Assembly: GCF_024178165.1 (NCBI RefSeq)
Contig: NZ_JAMZIE010000001.1
Span: 434,001-498,000, forward strand
Direction of reading: 5' to 3'
DNA length: 64,000 nt
From: Halohasta salina
GTDB taxonomy: Archaea; Halobacteriota; Halobacteria; Halobacteriales; Haloferacaceae
Position numbers and translations under genes: made by a program. Position 1 is the stretch's first letter; each line of letters begins with the position of its first letter. The notes below the pieces were generated by a model. That model saw only the letters and a list, made by a program, of their open reading frames with translations, made no database searches and was not told where the DNA came from. Below are positions 34,591 through 43,393 of the stretch, piece after piece.

Positions 34591-35685
34591 ATGACTCCCG
34601 CGGTTCGAGACCTGACCGAGACGTTGGTGTCGACGCCGAGCCACGACGACGAGACCGCCGTCGGCGACCGGATCGAACGCTGGCTCCGGGCCGAGACCGA
34701 TGCGACCGTTCGCCGCGACGAAGCGGGCAACGTGATCGCCGAGCGACCGGCTGCGGGCACCGTCGACGACTCGCTGGCGCTGGTCGGCCACCACGACGTC
34801 GTACCGCCGGCCGACCAACAGACCGACGCCGACGGCGGGTACGTCGTCGAGGAACGCGACGGTCGCCTCCACGGCCGAGGGACCGCCGACATGAAGGGCG
34901 CGCTGGCGGCGGCGATGGTCGCCTTCCGCGATGCCGAGCCGGCGGTCGACCTCGTCTTTGCCAGTTTTGTCGGCGAGGAACAGGGCGGGGTCGGCGCACA
35001 GGCCGCCATCGACGACGGCTTCGCGCCGACGTGGGCCGTCGTCACCGAGGGGTCGACCGGCTACTCCGCGCCGGGGGCCACCGATGTCGCCGTCGCCCAC
35101 AAGGGTCGGCGCGGGAGCACCATCCACGCCACGGGCACGGCGGGCCACGCCAGCCGCCCCGCCGACGCCGAGAACGCGATCTACCGGGCGAGTGACGCGG
35201 TCGACGTCGTCCGGTCGCTGGAGGCTCCCGACGCGACCGTGCTGGGAGCCGAGCTCTCGGGGAGCGTCGCCGTCACCGAGATCGAGGGGGGATCGGCGTG
35301 GAACGTGATCCCCGACAGCTGTTCGGTGACCGTCGACGAGCGCACCGTCCCCGGCGAGCGGGCCGATCTCGACCGCGTCGAGGCGATCGCGGGCGTCGAA
35401 TGGACGGTCGACCAGGATCTGCCGCCGATGGCCTGTGGTGACCCCGCCTTCGCCGACCGGGTGCTCGAAGCGGCGGCCGACGCCCAGTCCGGCGAGCCCC
35501 AGCAGGTCGCCAAACCCCACGCGACCGACGCCGGCTGGCTCGCCGCGGCCGGCACCGACTGTGTGATCGTCGGTGCGGCCGAACCGGGGGAGGCCCACAC
35601 TGCCACAGAAAGCGTCTCATTGGCGGTGGTCGACCGGTGTTACGAGATCTACCGGGCAGTCGCCGAGTCGGCTCCCGAAACGTAG
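34591..35685 (+). CDS. M20 family amidohydrolase/peptidase (DapE/LysK-like)
   Basis: A 364-residue two-metal M20 hydrolase. Metal ligands are clear: LVGHHDVVPP (about residue 65-74), the bridging aspartate in HGRGTADMKGALA (about 95), the catalytic pair in VGEEQGGVG (about 130) and a late His in EAHTATESVS (about 333). Members include succinyl-diaminopimelate desuccinylase, acetylornithine deacetylase and carrier-protein lysine hydrolase. Which applies is not decided by sequence, and no lysine or arginine genes are near. The ATG at 34591 starts in family style. Confidence 0.85.
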   Translation: MTPAVRDLTETLVSTPSHDDETAVGDRIERWLRAETDATVRRDEAGNVIAERPAAGTVDDSLALVGHHDVVPPADQQTDADGGYVVEERDGRLHGRGTADMKGALAAAMVAFRDAEPAVDLVFASFVGEEQGGVGAQAAIDDGFAPTWAVVTEGSTGYSAPGATDVAVAHKGRRGSTIHATGTAGHASRPADAENAIYRASDAVDVVRSLEAPDATVLGAELSGSVAVTEIEGGSAWNVIPDSCSVTVDERTVPGERADLDRVEAIAGVEWTVDQDLPPMACGDPAFADRVLEAAADAQSGEPQQVAKPHATDAGWLAAAGTDCVIVGAAEPGEAHTATESVSLAVVDRCYEIYRAVAESAPET

Positions 35686-35736
35686 CTGGACCGCCGACGG
35701 CAGTGCGTTGATACGTCCCGGCGCGAATGTGTGGAT

Positions 35737-37254
35737 ATGGCAACCGACGCGAGCGCAGTCGAAGCGCCCGAGGCCTACGAGGAACTGGTGTCCGAGATCG
35801 AACGAGTCAACGCCGTCGACAGCGCCAGCGAGATCCTCTCGTGGGACCAGCAGGTAATGATGCCCGAAGGCGGTACCCCCGCGCGGTCGAAACAGCTGTC
35901 GACCCTCTCGTCGCTCTCCCACGAACTGCTGGTCGACGGACCGGTCGGCGATCTGCTCGACGACCTCGACGAGGCGTCGCTCACCGACGAGCAGCAAGCA
36001 GTCGTCCGCGAGGTGCGCAGGCAGTACATCCGCGCCGAGCGCGTTCCCCGCGAGTTGGTCGAAGAGATCTCCGAAGCCACATCGGAGGCCCTCGGTGCGT
36101 GGGAGTCGGCCCGCGAGAACGACGACTTCGAGGAGTTCGCCCCGCATCTCGAACGGCTGGTCGACCTCAAACGCCAGTACGCCGAGCATATCGATCCGGA
36201 CGCCGACCCCTACGCCGTGCTGTTCGCTGACTACGAGCCGTGGCTCCCGCTGTCGCAGGCCGAGTCGATTCTCGACGAACTCCGCGAGACGCTGGTCCCG
36301 CTGATCGAGGAGATCCGCGCCTCGGATGCCGACCTCGCGGTCGACGCCTTCGAGGGCACCTACGACACCGACACGCAGGAAGAACTCTCCCGCGAGGTCC
36401 TCGAACTCTTGAACTACGACTTCAGCAGGGGTCGACTCGACGTCTCGACCCACCCCTTTACCTCGGGCAATCAGTTCGACTGCCGGGTGACCACGCGGTT
36501 CGACGAGAACGATCCGATCGGTGCGCTCACTTCAACCATCCACGAGTTCGGCCACGCCTACTACACGCTCGGCCTCCCTGACGAGGCGTTCGGCAGCCCG
36601 CTGGGCGACCACCGCAACCTCTCGGTCCACGAGTCCCAGTCGCGGCTCTGGGAGAACCACGTCGGGCGCTCGGAGGCCTTCTGGGAGCTCCTCCTGCCGA
36701 AATTCACCGAGGCGTTTCCAGAGGCCGAGGGGCTGTCGACCCGAGACGCCTACGATGCGGCCAACCAAGTGTACGACGAGAACTTCATCCGCGTCGAGGC
36801 CGACGAACTCACCTACCACCTGCATATCATCGTCCGCTTCGAGATCGAACGCGAACTCATCGGCGGCGAGCTTGCGGTCGACGAGGTCCCTCAGCGATGG
36901 AACGAACTCTACGAGGAATACCTCGGCATCACCCCGCCGTCGGACGCGATGGGTTGTCTGCAGGACATCCACTGGAGCCACGGCAGCTTCGGCTACTTCC
37001 CGACCTACTCGCTGGGCAGCGTGATGGCCGCCCAGCTGTACGACGCGGCCAGCGACGAGATCGACGATCTGGAATCGAAGATCGAAACCGGCGAGTTCGA
37101 GCCACTGGGCGAGTGGCTCCGCGAGCACATCCATCAACACGGGCAGCGCTACAAAACGAACGAACTGGTCGTTGAGGCGACCGGCGAGGAGTTCACTGCC
37201 GCGGCGTTCGTCGACTACGTCACCGACAAATACGGCGAGTTATACGACCTCTAA
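35737..37254 (+). CDS. M32 family carboxypeptidase (Taq-type)
   Basis: A 505-residue zinc carboxypeptidase of the M32 family. The gluzincin motif HEFGHAYYTLG (about residue 269) is present, followed by the conserved ESQSRLWENHVGRS and a late DIHWSHGSFGYFPTY motif (about 410). It is long and all-helical, and the length is normal. It removes C-terminal residues with broad specificity. It follows the M20 gene on the same strand 51 bases later, and the two may share a promoter. The GTG at 35731 is less likely than the ATG at 35737. Confidence 0.93.
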   Translation: MATDASAVEAPEAYEELVSEIERVNAVDSASEILSWDQQVMMPEGGTPARSKQLSTLSSLSHELLVDGPVGDLLDDLDEASLTDEQQAVVREVRRQYIRAERVPRELVEEISEATSEALGAWESARENDDFEEFAPHLERLVDLKRQYAEHIDPDADPYAVLFADYEPWLPLSQAESILDELRETLVPLIEEIRASDADLAVDAFEGTYDTDTQEELSREVLELLNYDFSRGRLDVSTHPFTSGNQFDCRVTTRFDENDPIGALTSTIHEFGHAYYTLGLPDEAFGSPLGDHRNLSVHESQSRLWENHVGRSEAFWELLLPKFTEAFPEAEGLSTRDAYDAANQVYDENFIRVEADELTYHLHIIVRFEIERELIGGELAVDEVPQRWNELYEEYLGITPPSDAMGCLQDIHWSHGSFGYFPTYSLGSVMAAQLYDAASDEIDDLESKIETGEFEPLGEWLREHIHQHGQRYKTNELVVEATGEEFTAAAFVDYVTDKYGELYDL

Positions 37255-37321
37255 CGCGGGTAGGCTGAGGCTACTCCCGGTTCGGCAGAAGGATTTACCG
37301 GGTCGACGCCAATGTGAGTCC

Positions 37322-38467
37322 ATGACTCTCCGCGACCTCCGGGCGTCGATTCCGGCGCTCGACGAGACGACGTTTTTCAACACGGGCGCGAGCGGGCCGA
37401 GCCCGCAGCCGGTGCTCGATGCCGCGACCGACTGTCTCACCCATCACAAAGCCGTCGCCCCTGCGGCCGAGGGGATGTACACCGCCGCCCGGGAGGCACG
37501 GGCCGACAGCCGCGAGACGATCGCGACGCATCTCGGTGCGGATTCCTCCGAGATCGCCCTCACCGAGTCGACCAGCGACGCGATCAGCGCGCTGGCGGCG
37601 GCGGTCGACTGGCAGTCCGATGACGTGATCGTCCGCACCGACCTCGAACACCCCGCTGGCGTCCTACCGTGGCAACGGGCGGCCCGGAAACACGGCGTCG
37701 AGGTGCGGGTCCTCGAAACCACCGCCGGCCGGATCGACCGTGAGGCGTACGCCGAGGCGGTTGCGGACGCCCGGCTCGTCTGTTTTAGTTCGATATCTTG
37801 GAACTACGGCACGCGGCTCCCGGTCGCGGAGTTGGTCGACGTCGCCCACGACGCCGGGTGTGAGGTGTTGGTCGACGCGGTCCAGTCGGCCGGCCAAACC
37901 CCGATGGATCTCGACGCGTGGGGTGCCGACTACGTCGCCGGATCGGGTCACAAATGGCTGCTCGGCCCGTGGGGATCGGGCTACCTCTACGTTCGGGAGG
38001 GGTCTGGCGAGGATCTCCATCCGGCACAGGTCTGTTACGGGAGCGTCAAGGATCCGGATGCCGAAGAATACACGCTCAAACCGTCTGCCCAGAAGTTCGA
38101 ACGCGGGACAGCCTCGCCCGCGCCACACGTCGGGATGGCCGCGGCAATCGATCTCTTGGAATCGGTCGGAATGGATGCGGTCGAAGCCCGGATCGAACGG
38201 CTCACCGACCGCTTAAAAGCGGGCGTTCCGGACGAACAGCTTTTGAGTCCCGCCCGGTTCGAATCCGGGCTCGTGACGATCGACGTCGACAACCCCGAGG
38301 CGGTCGTTGAGGCGCTCGCCGCCGAGGAAATCCGGATTCGGTCGCTCCCCGAACCCGACACGATCCGAGCGTCGGTCCACGCCTTCAATACCGAGTCGGA
38401 GGTCGACGCTCTGCTGGCGGCGCTTGTGGACTGTGGCGCGGTCGACCGGTCGGAATGCCGAGATTAA
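37322..38467 (+). CDS. Class V aminotransferase (NifS/isopenicillin epimerase-like)
   Basis: A 381-residue PLP enzyme of fold type I. The lysine that binds PLP is in GSGHKWLLGPWGSGYLY (about residue 211), the PLP-phosphate region TESTSDAISALAAAV (about 80) and the aspartate in EVLVDAVQSAGQ are present. The sequence has SPAPH and no Cys-loop typical of cysteine desulfurases, so a NifS-like desulfurase role is unlikely. It is closer to the group annotated as isopenicillin N epimerase-like or kynureninase-like aminotransferases. The start at 37322 is the first ATG in good context; the open frame to 37172 lies inside the M32 gene. Confidence 0.85.
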   Translation: MTLRDLRASIPALDETTFFNTGASGPSPQPVLDAATDCLTHHKAVAPAAEGMYTAAREARADSRETIATHLGADSSEIALTESTSDAISALAAAVDWQSDDVIVRTDLEHPAGVLPWQRAARKHGVEVRVLETTAGRIDREAYAEAVADARLVCFSSISWNYGTRLPVAELVDVAHDAGCEVLVDAVQSAGQTPMDLDAWGADYVAGSGHKWLLGPWGSGYLYVREGSGEDLHPAQVCYGSVKDPDAEEYTLKPSAQKFERGTASPAPHVGMAAAIDLLESVGMDAVEARIERLTDRLKAGVPDEQLLSPARFESGLVTIDVDNPEAVVEALAAEEIRIRSLPEPDTIRASVHAFNTESEVDALLAALVDCGAVDRSECRD

Positions 38468-38572
38468 TGCCGGTGGAACCGAGAGGGGGTGGTATGACTG
38501 ACGCGAGCCGTTTCGTCGACGTGATCGCCGCCGGCACCGAGTGGGACGACAGCGGAGACGCCTAAGGTTGGC

Positions 38573-39094
38573 ATGTTCACACGGCTCGCGATCTTCTTCG
38601 GCGTCAGTGCGGTCGTTCTCGCCGCACACAAATTCGGCCACTACGCCGTGGGCCGGTGGGTCGTCGGGATTCCCGCCGCGGAGATCCGGCCGATCGTTGC
38701 GAACCTGCCGCCGCACATCGGCCTCAGGGACGGCGACCAGTGGGTTTCCCCTGCGACCTTCGAGGCGTACTTGGCGGCCTACCACGACCACGACCCCGAG
38801 CTAGGTCGGCTGCCAGCGTATCTCGCGGCGGGCGAACTCACCCAGACGCTCGCGGTCGTCGGACTCGCTGGCCTCGGCGTCGCCAGCGGAGCCGTCATCG
38901 TGGCCCAGTCGGCGATCCTGTTTTCGGCGATGTTGGTCGCCTACCACCTGTTTGCGGATCTCGGGAGCAATCTCCATCTGGGTACCCCCACCGGCGACTT
39001 CTCGGGGCTGTGGTACTACTCCCCAGCTGCCGCCGCCCTCGCGTTCCTGCTGGTGGTGGTCCCGCACGCGATCCTCTATGCCGTCTTCATCTGA
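38573..39094 (+). CDS. Membrane protein with a degenerate HExxH-like motif (M50-like)
   Basis: A 173-residue integral membrane protein. The first helix is followed by AAHKFGHYAVGRWVVGIP (about residues 17-34), which resembles the M50 site-2 protease motif HExGHxxxxxxxGIP but has Lys where the catalytic Glu should be. Three further hydrophobic segments follow (about 88-112, 113-128 and 151-172), with an NLHLGTPTGD segment late in the protein near 133-142. It may be a site-2-protease-like pseudoenzyme, or an unrelated membrane protein with a chance match. Its stop touches the stop of the ychF gene on the other strand with no gap. Confidence 0.65.
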   Translation: MFTRLAIFFGVSAVVLAAHKFGHYAVGRWVVGIPAAEIRPIVANLPPHIGLRDGDQWVSPATFEAYLAAYHDHDPELGRLPAYLAAGELTQTLAVVGLAGLGVASGAVIVAQSAILFSAMLVAYHLFADLGSNLHLGTPTGDFSGLWYYSPAAAALAFLLVVVPHAILYAVFI

Positions 39095-40276
39095 TCAGCT
39101 GGCCGTACTGACGATCTTGATCACGTCGCCGTCGTCGAGTTCGTAGTCGTCGCTAATCCGGCGCTTCGTCTTGCCGTTGACCGCGTGGAGATACCCCTCG
39201 GCGATGTCGGTGTGAACCGCCGCCGCGAGATCGGTCGGCGTCGACCCCTCGGGCAGCAGAAAGGCGTCCGGCAGCACGTTGCCCTGTCCGTCGGTCCATT
39301 TCGTCTCGTTTTGGACCGGGTAGGCGGTGAGGTGGTCCAACAGGTCGTAGACGGCGGCGTTCAGTGCGGACTGGACGCCCGTCCCGCCGTATTCGGCCAT
39401 CACCTCGCGGATCCGTTCGAGACCGGCCTGCTGACTGTCGCTGAGGTCACCGGTGATCTCGAACTCGGCGTCGCCCGGTTTGTAGTCGACCACGCCGGCT
39501 TCGACCCCACGCCGGAGCGCGAGTTCGCCGTCAGCCGTCGCGGGAATGACGATCTCGGCAGCGTCTTCGAGCCGCTGGAACGTCTCTTCGTCGGCAATGT
39601 CGGCCTTGTTAGCGACGAGAATGATCGGCTTGGTTCGGGCCCGGACCTCGCTGGCCAGCGCCTCCCGGTCGGCGTCGGTCCACTGGATCGGGTCCTCGGG
39701 GTAGTCGAGCGCGCGGAGACAGGCCGCCACATCGGCCGTGGTTGCGCCGAAGCCGGTCATGAGGTCCGTCAGGGCGTCGTTGATGTCGAACTCCGGCGAG
39801 CGGGACTTGCGTTCGACGGACTCCCAGTTGCGGTCGATGATCCCGGTCAGCCACTGGTTCATCTCTTCCTCGATGAACTCCACGTCCTCGACGGGATCGT
39901 GGCTGCCTACCTCGACGGGTTCGCCCTCGGCGTTGGTGCTGCCGGAGGCATCGAGGACGTTGAGAATGGCGTCGGCGTTGGTGAGTTCGTCGAGGAACTG
40001 GTTGCCGAGGCCCCGTCCCTCGTGGGCACCGGGGACGAGCCCGGCGACATCGAGCAGTTCGATGGGGACGTAGCGCGTGCCATCACGGCAGCGGTCGTTG
40101 CCGCACCGCTCGTCGAGTTCGAGACAGGGACACTCCGTGCGGACGGTGGCGACTCCGCGGTTGGGGTCGACGGTCGTAAACGGGTAGTTGGCGACGTCGA
40201 CGTCGGCCAGCGTGGCGGCCGTGTAGAAGGTCGACTTGCCCGCGTTGGGTTTCCCCGCGAGCGCAAGCGAGAGCAT
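39095..40276 (-). CDS. ychF: YchF/OLA1-type redox-regulated ATPase
   Basis: A 393-residue Obg-family P-loop protein with Walker A ALAGKPNAGKSTFYTAA at the N-terminus, switch regions including VDPNRGVA and DVAGLVPGAHEGRGLGNQFLD, the nucleotide motif NKAD (about residue 220) and a C-terminal TGS domain (about 330-393). YchF proteins prefer ATP and associate with ribosomes and stress control. The archaeal form is longer than bacterial YchF by an acidic segment. The C-terminal end overlaps nothing, and the stop touches the convergent membrane protein stop. A CxCxxxC cluster (CPCLELDERC, about residue 50) is notable and may bind metal. Confidence 0.93.
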   Translation of the reverse strand: MLSLALAGKPNAGKSTFYTAATLADVDVANYPFTTVDPNRGVATVRTECPCLELDERCGNDRCRDGTRYVPIELLDVAGLVPGAHEGRGLGNQFLDELTNADAILNVLDASGSTNAEGEPVEVGSHDPVEDVEFIEEEMNQWLTGIIDRNWESVERKSRSPEFDINDALTDLMTGFGATTADVAACLRALDYPEDPIQWTDADREALASEVRARTKPIILVANKADIADEETFQRLEDAAEIVIPATADGELALRRGVEAGVVDYKPGDAEFEITGDLSDSQQAGLERIREVMAEYGGTGVQSALNAAVYDLLDHLTAYPVQNETKWTDGQGNVLPDAFLLPEGSTPTDLAAAVHTDIAEGYLHAVNGKTKRRISDDYELDDGDVIKIVSTAS

Positions 40277-40317
40277 ACCACGGCGTTCGGCGGTGGGGTG
40301 GAACTGCCTTTCGGTCC

Positions 40318-40521
40318 CTAGGCCGTCCGGAGGATGTCGCCGATCCGGGCTGGCTCGCCCGACAGCTCGGGGTTCTCTTCGATGATTTTCAGGACCTCGT
40401 GGTCGGTCACGTTCTGGTAGGATTTTTGGGTCGCTTCCTCGATCAACTGCTTTTCGAGGCGGAACTCGGTGCCCTCGTAGACGACGTCGACGCCGGTTTC
40501 GTCGAAGGAAAGTGCGGTCAT
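40318..40521 (-). CDS. Small acidic conserved-type protein (DUF5800 candidate)
   Basis: A 67-residue soluble protein starting MTALSFDETGVDVVYEGTEF, with a helical middle and an acidic helix VLKIIEENPEL. From memory it resembles the haloarchaeal DUF5800 group of about 70 residues. No motif gives a function. It is upstream of ychF on the same strand, 41 bases away, so it may share its transcript. It is divergent from the bactofilin-like gene. Confidence 0.6.
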   Translation of the reverse strand: MTALSFDETGVDVVYEGTEFRLEKQLIEEATQKSYQNVTDHEVLKIIEENPELSGEPARIGDILRTA

Positions 40522-40590
40522 AGCTGGGTTTCGACCCAGAGGCTCAAAAGGTCGACGAGGTCGTGGCGTGTGCCACCCGTCTTACGGACC

Positions 40591-40600
40591 GTTTATTAGT
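40591..40600 (+). promoter_or_regulatory. TATA box for the bactofilin-like gene
   Basis: The element GTTTATTAGT lies 22-31 bases before the GTG at 40622. This spacing suits a leaderless transcript and supports the GTG as the start. Confidence 0.5.
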
Positions 40601-40621
40601 TCCCGCGTACTGATTCGGTCT

Positions 40622-41590
40622 GTGTCATCTCCCGGGGACCCGCTCGACGAGTTGTCGATTCCCGACGAAACCACTGTCGAGGAACACGACATCGTCACCG
40701 ACAGCGACGTGTTGGTCGGGTCCAACAGCCGCATCGAGTTCGGGGTCCGCAGCCGCACTATCGCCGCCGGCGAACGCGTCGACTTCGGCCGCCACCTCGA
40801 AGTCGACAACGACTGCCGGCTCGATATGCTCTGTGCGGTCGACGGCAGCGTGCTGGTCGGTGCGGACGCCTACATCGGGGCCCGAGTCCACATCGGCGGC
40901 CAACTGCTCGTCTCCGGGGACTTGGACATCGGCGACGACGTCGAGATCGACGAGGGGTTCGAGACCAACGGCTGGATCCACACCCGGAACCCGGTGCCCG
41001 CGCTCGTGTTTTACTTCATTGTGCTCTCGCAGTTCCTTCGGTTCGGCGACGAAAAGGGGGCCGAGGAGTTCGCCAGTGCGCTGACCGACGCCGACGCCGA
41101 ACACCGGCCGCCGCTGGTGATCCCCCGCGGCGCGGAGCTTTCCGACGACGCGTGGCGCGTGTCGACGCCGGCGACGATTGGCGACGACTGTCGGCTCCAC
41201 GGCAACATCCGCGCGGAATCGATCGTCGTCGGAGCCGACACCACGATATTCGGGAGCTTGCGGGCCCGTGAGGACATCGAGGTCGGCTCCGGGACGGTCG
41301 TCATCGGTGACGTCACCACCAGAAACGGGACGGTCACCTTACAGGCGGGCTGTGAAGTCCGGGGCGATGTCGCCTGTCAGGAGCTCGTCGTCCACGAGGG
41401 CGCGGACGTCGACGGCGCGCTCCGGGCGAAAGGGGATATGAAACTCGTCAGGCGGGCCGACACGGCCTCGGAGCCAGCCTACGACGAAGAGCCGGCCGCC
41501 TCCCCGAGCGACGAGACGTCGACCGAACAATCCGCGGGCGACGAGACGTCGACCGAGTCGGCCGAACAGTCCGCAACGGACTCAACCTAG
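40622..41590 (+). CDS. Bactofilin-like polymer-forming cytoskeletal protein
   Basis: A 322-residue protein whose two halves are made of short hexapeptide-type repeats (for example LVGSNSRIEFG, SVLVGADAYIGARVHIGGQLLVSGDLDIG, VVGADTTIFGSLRAREDIEVG) that form the right-handed beta helix of bactofilins. A hydrophobic stretch PVPALVFYFIVLSQFLRFG near residues 125-143 interrupts the two halves. The C-terminal 45 residues are low-complexity Ser/Thr/Glu and probably disordered. Bactofilin homologues (halofilins) affect cell shape in Haloferax. The GTG is chosen on the TATA box 22-31 bases upstream; an earlier start would add non-protein-like residues. Confidence 0.82.
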   Translation: MSSPGDPLDELSIPDETTVEEHDIVTDSDVLVGSNSRIEFGVRSRTIAAGERVDFGRHLEVDNDCRLDMLCAVDGSVLVGADAYIGARVHIGGQLLVSGDLDIGDDVEIDEGFETNGWIHTRNPVPALVFYFIVLSQFLRFGDEKGAEEFASALTDADAEHRPPLVIPRGAELSDDAWRVSTPATIGDDCRLHGNIRAESIVVGADTTIFGSLRAREDIEVGSGTVVIGDVTTRNGTVTLQAGCEVRGDVACQELVVHEGADVDGALRAKGDMKLVRRADTASEPAYDEEPAASPSDETSTEQSAGDETSTESAEQSATDST

Positions 41591-41604
41591 CTCGCCGGGC
41601 AGTG

Positions 41605-42363
41605 CTACTCGATGGCTCGCTGGCAGGCCTGCTCGAAGACCTGCTGGTGGAGCCGGTCGGTGACGGTCTCGGCCAGCGTTTTGAGGTTGACTGCGTCCTC
41701 ACGGTTGTAGGAAATCAGCGTGTCGAGTGCACCGTCGACGCCGGCCTCGTGTTCCTTCCAGAGCCGGACCGCGTCCTGTCCGGAGATATCGGGCCGATCG
41801 CGTTCGAGCCCGATCTCCTGTTCGATCGTCTTGAGCCCGCCCGACAGATCGAGCGTTTTGCAGGGGTACATGAGATCGAGATGCGGACAGTCGACGTCGA
41901 TCCCGAAGGAGGTTTCCAAGAACGGCTGATCGAAGCGAATGCCATTGAAACTCACAAGCAGGCTGGCGTCGTCGACGGCCCGCTGGACCGTGTCGGCGGT
42001 CAGGTCGTCGCCGCGGACGAGCGTCGTCGTCTCACCGGCCTGATGGTAGCTGACGGTCGTGACCTTGTTGTACTCCTGATTCAGGCCCGTGGTCTCGATA
42101 TCGAAGAAGCAGGCCTCGTCCCGAAAGTTCTCGTAGAGCCGCCACCGCTCGCTGCTCGGGAACACCTCGTCGAAGTAGGCCGCATCCCCGGCATCGAGCC
42201 GTCGGCGGGCGGTCTCGATGAACGACTCGATGTTGTCGGCCGTCTTCGGGCCGACCTGCGAGGCCTCAAAGCAGTCCCAGTCGGTCGACCCCTGAGCCCA
42301 CAGCTCCCGTTCGGTCGTCTCCCCGACCCCGCTGACGGGGATGAAACTGTTCTCGATTCGCAT
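41605..42363 (-). CDS. RNase H-like exonuclease domain protein
   Basis: A 252-residue protein. The N-terminal third (starting MRIENSFIPVSGVG) is followed by a DEDDy-type exonuclease fold with CFFDIETTGLN (catalytic Asp and Glu), SFNGIRFDQPFLE, DLMYPCKTLDL and the late YNREDAVNLKTLAE segment. This matches the YprB-like ribonuclease H-like family. The substrate is likely single-stranded nucleic acid. The ATG at 42363 is chosen; the twelve-codon upstream extension is unconvincing. It converges with the bactofilin-like gene. Confidence 0.8.
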   Translation of the reverse strand: MRIENSFIPVSGVGETTERELWAQGSTDWDCFEASQVGPKTADNIESFIETARRRLDAGDAAYFDEVFPSSERWRLYENFRDEACFFDIETTGLNQEYNKVTTVSYHQAGETTTLVRGDDLTADTVQRAVDDASLLVSFNGIRFDQPFLETSFGIDVDCPHLDLMYPCKTLDLSGGLKTIEQEIGLERDRPDISGQDAVRLWKEHEAGVDGALDTLISYNREDAVNLKTLAETVTDRLHQQVFEQACQRAIE

Positions 42364-42449
42364 ACCGAAGCGAGGGGAGCGAACCACCCTAAAGCTCACG
42401 TCTCGCGGGAGTCGCTGCCTCTAAGCGCCTGTCGCTCGTCATCCGAGAT

Positions 42450-43145
42450 ATGTGCGGCCGTTATACGCTCTACACCGATCCCAAGCGCCTCCGCGAGCGC
42501 TTCGACGCCGAGCCTGACCGCCCGCTGGAGAGGCGCTACAACTGCGCGCCCGGCCAGGAACTCCCGGTCATCACGGGCGAGGACCCCGACCGGATGCAGT
42601 TTTTCAAATGGGGGCTGACGCCCGCGTGGGCCGACGAAGAGCAGGGACTGATCAACGCCCGTGCCGAAACCGTCGACCGGAAGCGCAGTTTCGCCGACGC
42701 CTACGAGTCCCGGCGGTGTCTGGTCCCCGTCGACGGCTTCTACGAGTGGGCCGACCGTGGCGACGGCAAGCGACCCTATCGCGTGGCCTTCGAGGACGAC
42801 CGCCCGTTTGCGGTCGCCGGCCTCTGGGAGCGGTGGGAAGAACCGACCCGACAGACCGGGCTCGCGGAGTTCGGTAGCGGCGGCGCGAACGAGGACTCGT
42901 CGACGCTTGAGACGTTCACCATCATCACGACCGAGCCGAACGATCTGATTTCTGAGCTCCATCACCGCATGGCCGTCATGCTACCGCCCGACTGCGAGGC
43001 CGACTGGCTCCACGGCGACCCCGAGGCGGTGGTCGACCTGCTGGAACCCTACCCGGACGACGAACTCACCCGGTATCCGGTCTCCGAGCGCGTCAACAGC
43101 CCCACCAACGACGACCCGTCGCTGGTCGACCCCATCTCGACGTAG
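42450..43145 (+). CDS. HMCES/YedK SRAP-domain abasic-site protein
   Basis: A 231-residue SOS-response-associated peptidase (SRAP) family protein. It starts MCGRYT with the catalytic Cys2, and the partner residues are visible: Asn in RYNCAPGQ, Glu in NARAETV and His in HHRMAVMLP. YedK and human HMCES form a thiazolidine crosslink with abasic sites in single-stranded DNA to shield the lesion. Initiator Met must be removed to expose Cys2. The sequence has a Gly/Asp insertion near residue 140. It is divergent from the RNase H-like gene. Confidence 0.94.
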   Translation: MCGRYTLYTDPKRLRERFDAEPDRPLERRYNCAPGQELPVITGEDPDRMQFFKWGLTPAWADEEQGLINARAETVDRKRSFADAYESRRCLVPVDGFYEWADRGDGKRPYRVAFEDDRPFAVAGLWERWEEPTRQTGLAEFGSGGANEDSSTLETFTIITTEPNDLISELHHRMAVMLPPDCEADWLHGDPEAVVDLLEPYPDDELTRYPVSERVNSPTNDDPSLVDPIST

Positions 43146-43393
43146 CTGGATCGTCCCCACCGTAGCGTACCTGGACTGTAGTACGGTCGTGTCGACAGCC
43201 GCCTGTGCGGTGTCCGGCAACTACTCTACAATAACTGCCAATAGCGTGCCCGTGGATGTGGATAGGTAGCTATTGACACAGTGTAACCACTGGTGAACAC
43301 GCATGATGCACGCTCACAGATCCGCAGTTGTCCCCTCTCACGTTCCCTCCTGTCGGGTGAACCGGTCGACCGATCGACGGGCGGTGAGCCCCG

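Noticed and set aside
38245-38275. tRNA T-arm-like sequence CCCGG-TTCGAAT-CCGGG
   Set aside because: It lies inside the class V aminotransferase, in frame with conserved-looking residues, and no acceptor, D or anticodon arm can be drawn around it. It could be a decoy for tRNA finders.
43146-43393. Short ORFs between the HMCES-type gene and the polytopic membrane protein
   Set aside because: Frames on both strands are short or antisense and show no protein-like composition; I see only a plain intergenic region.
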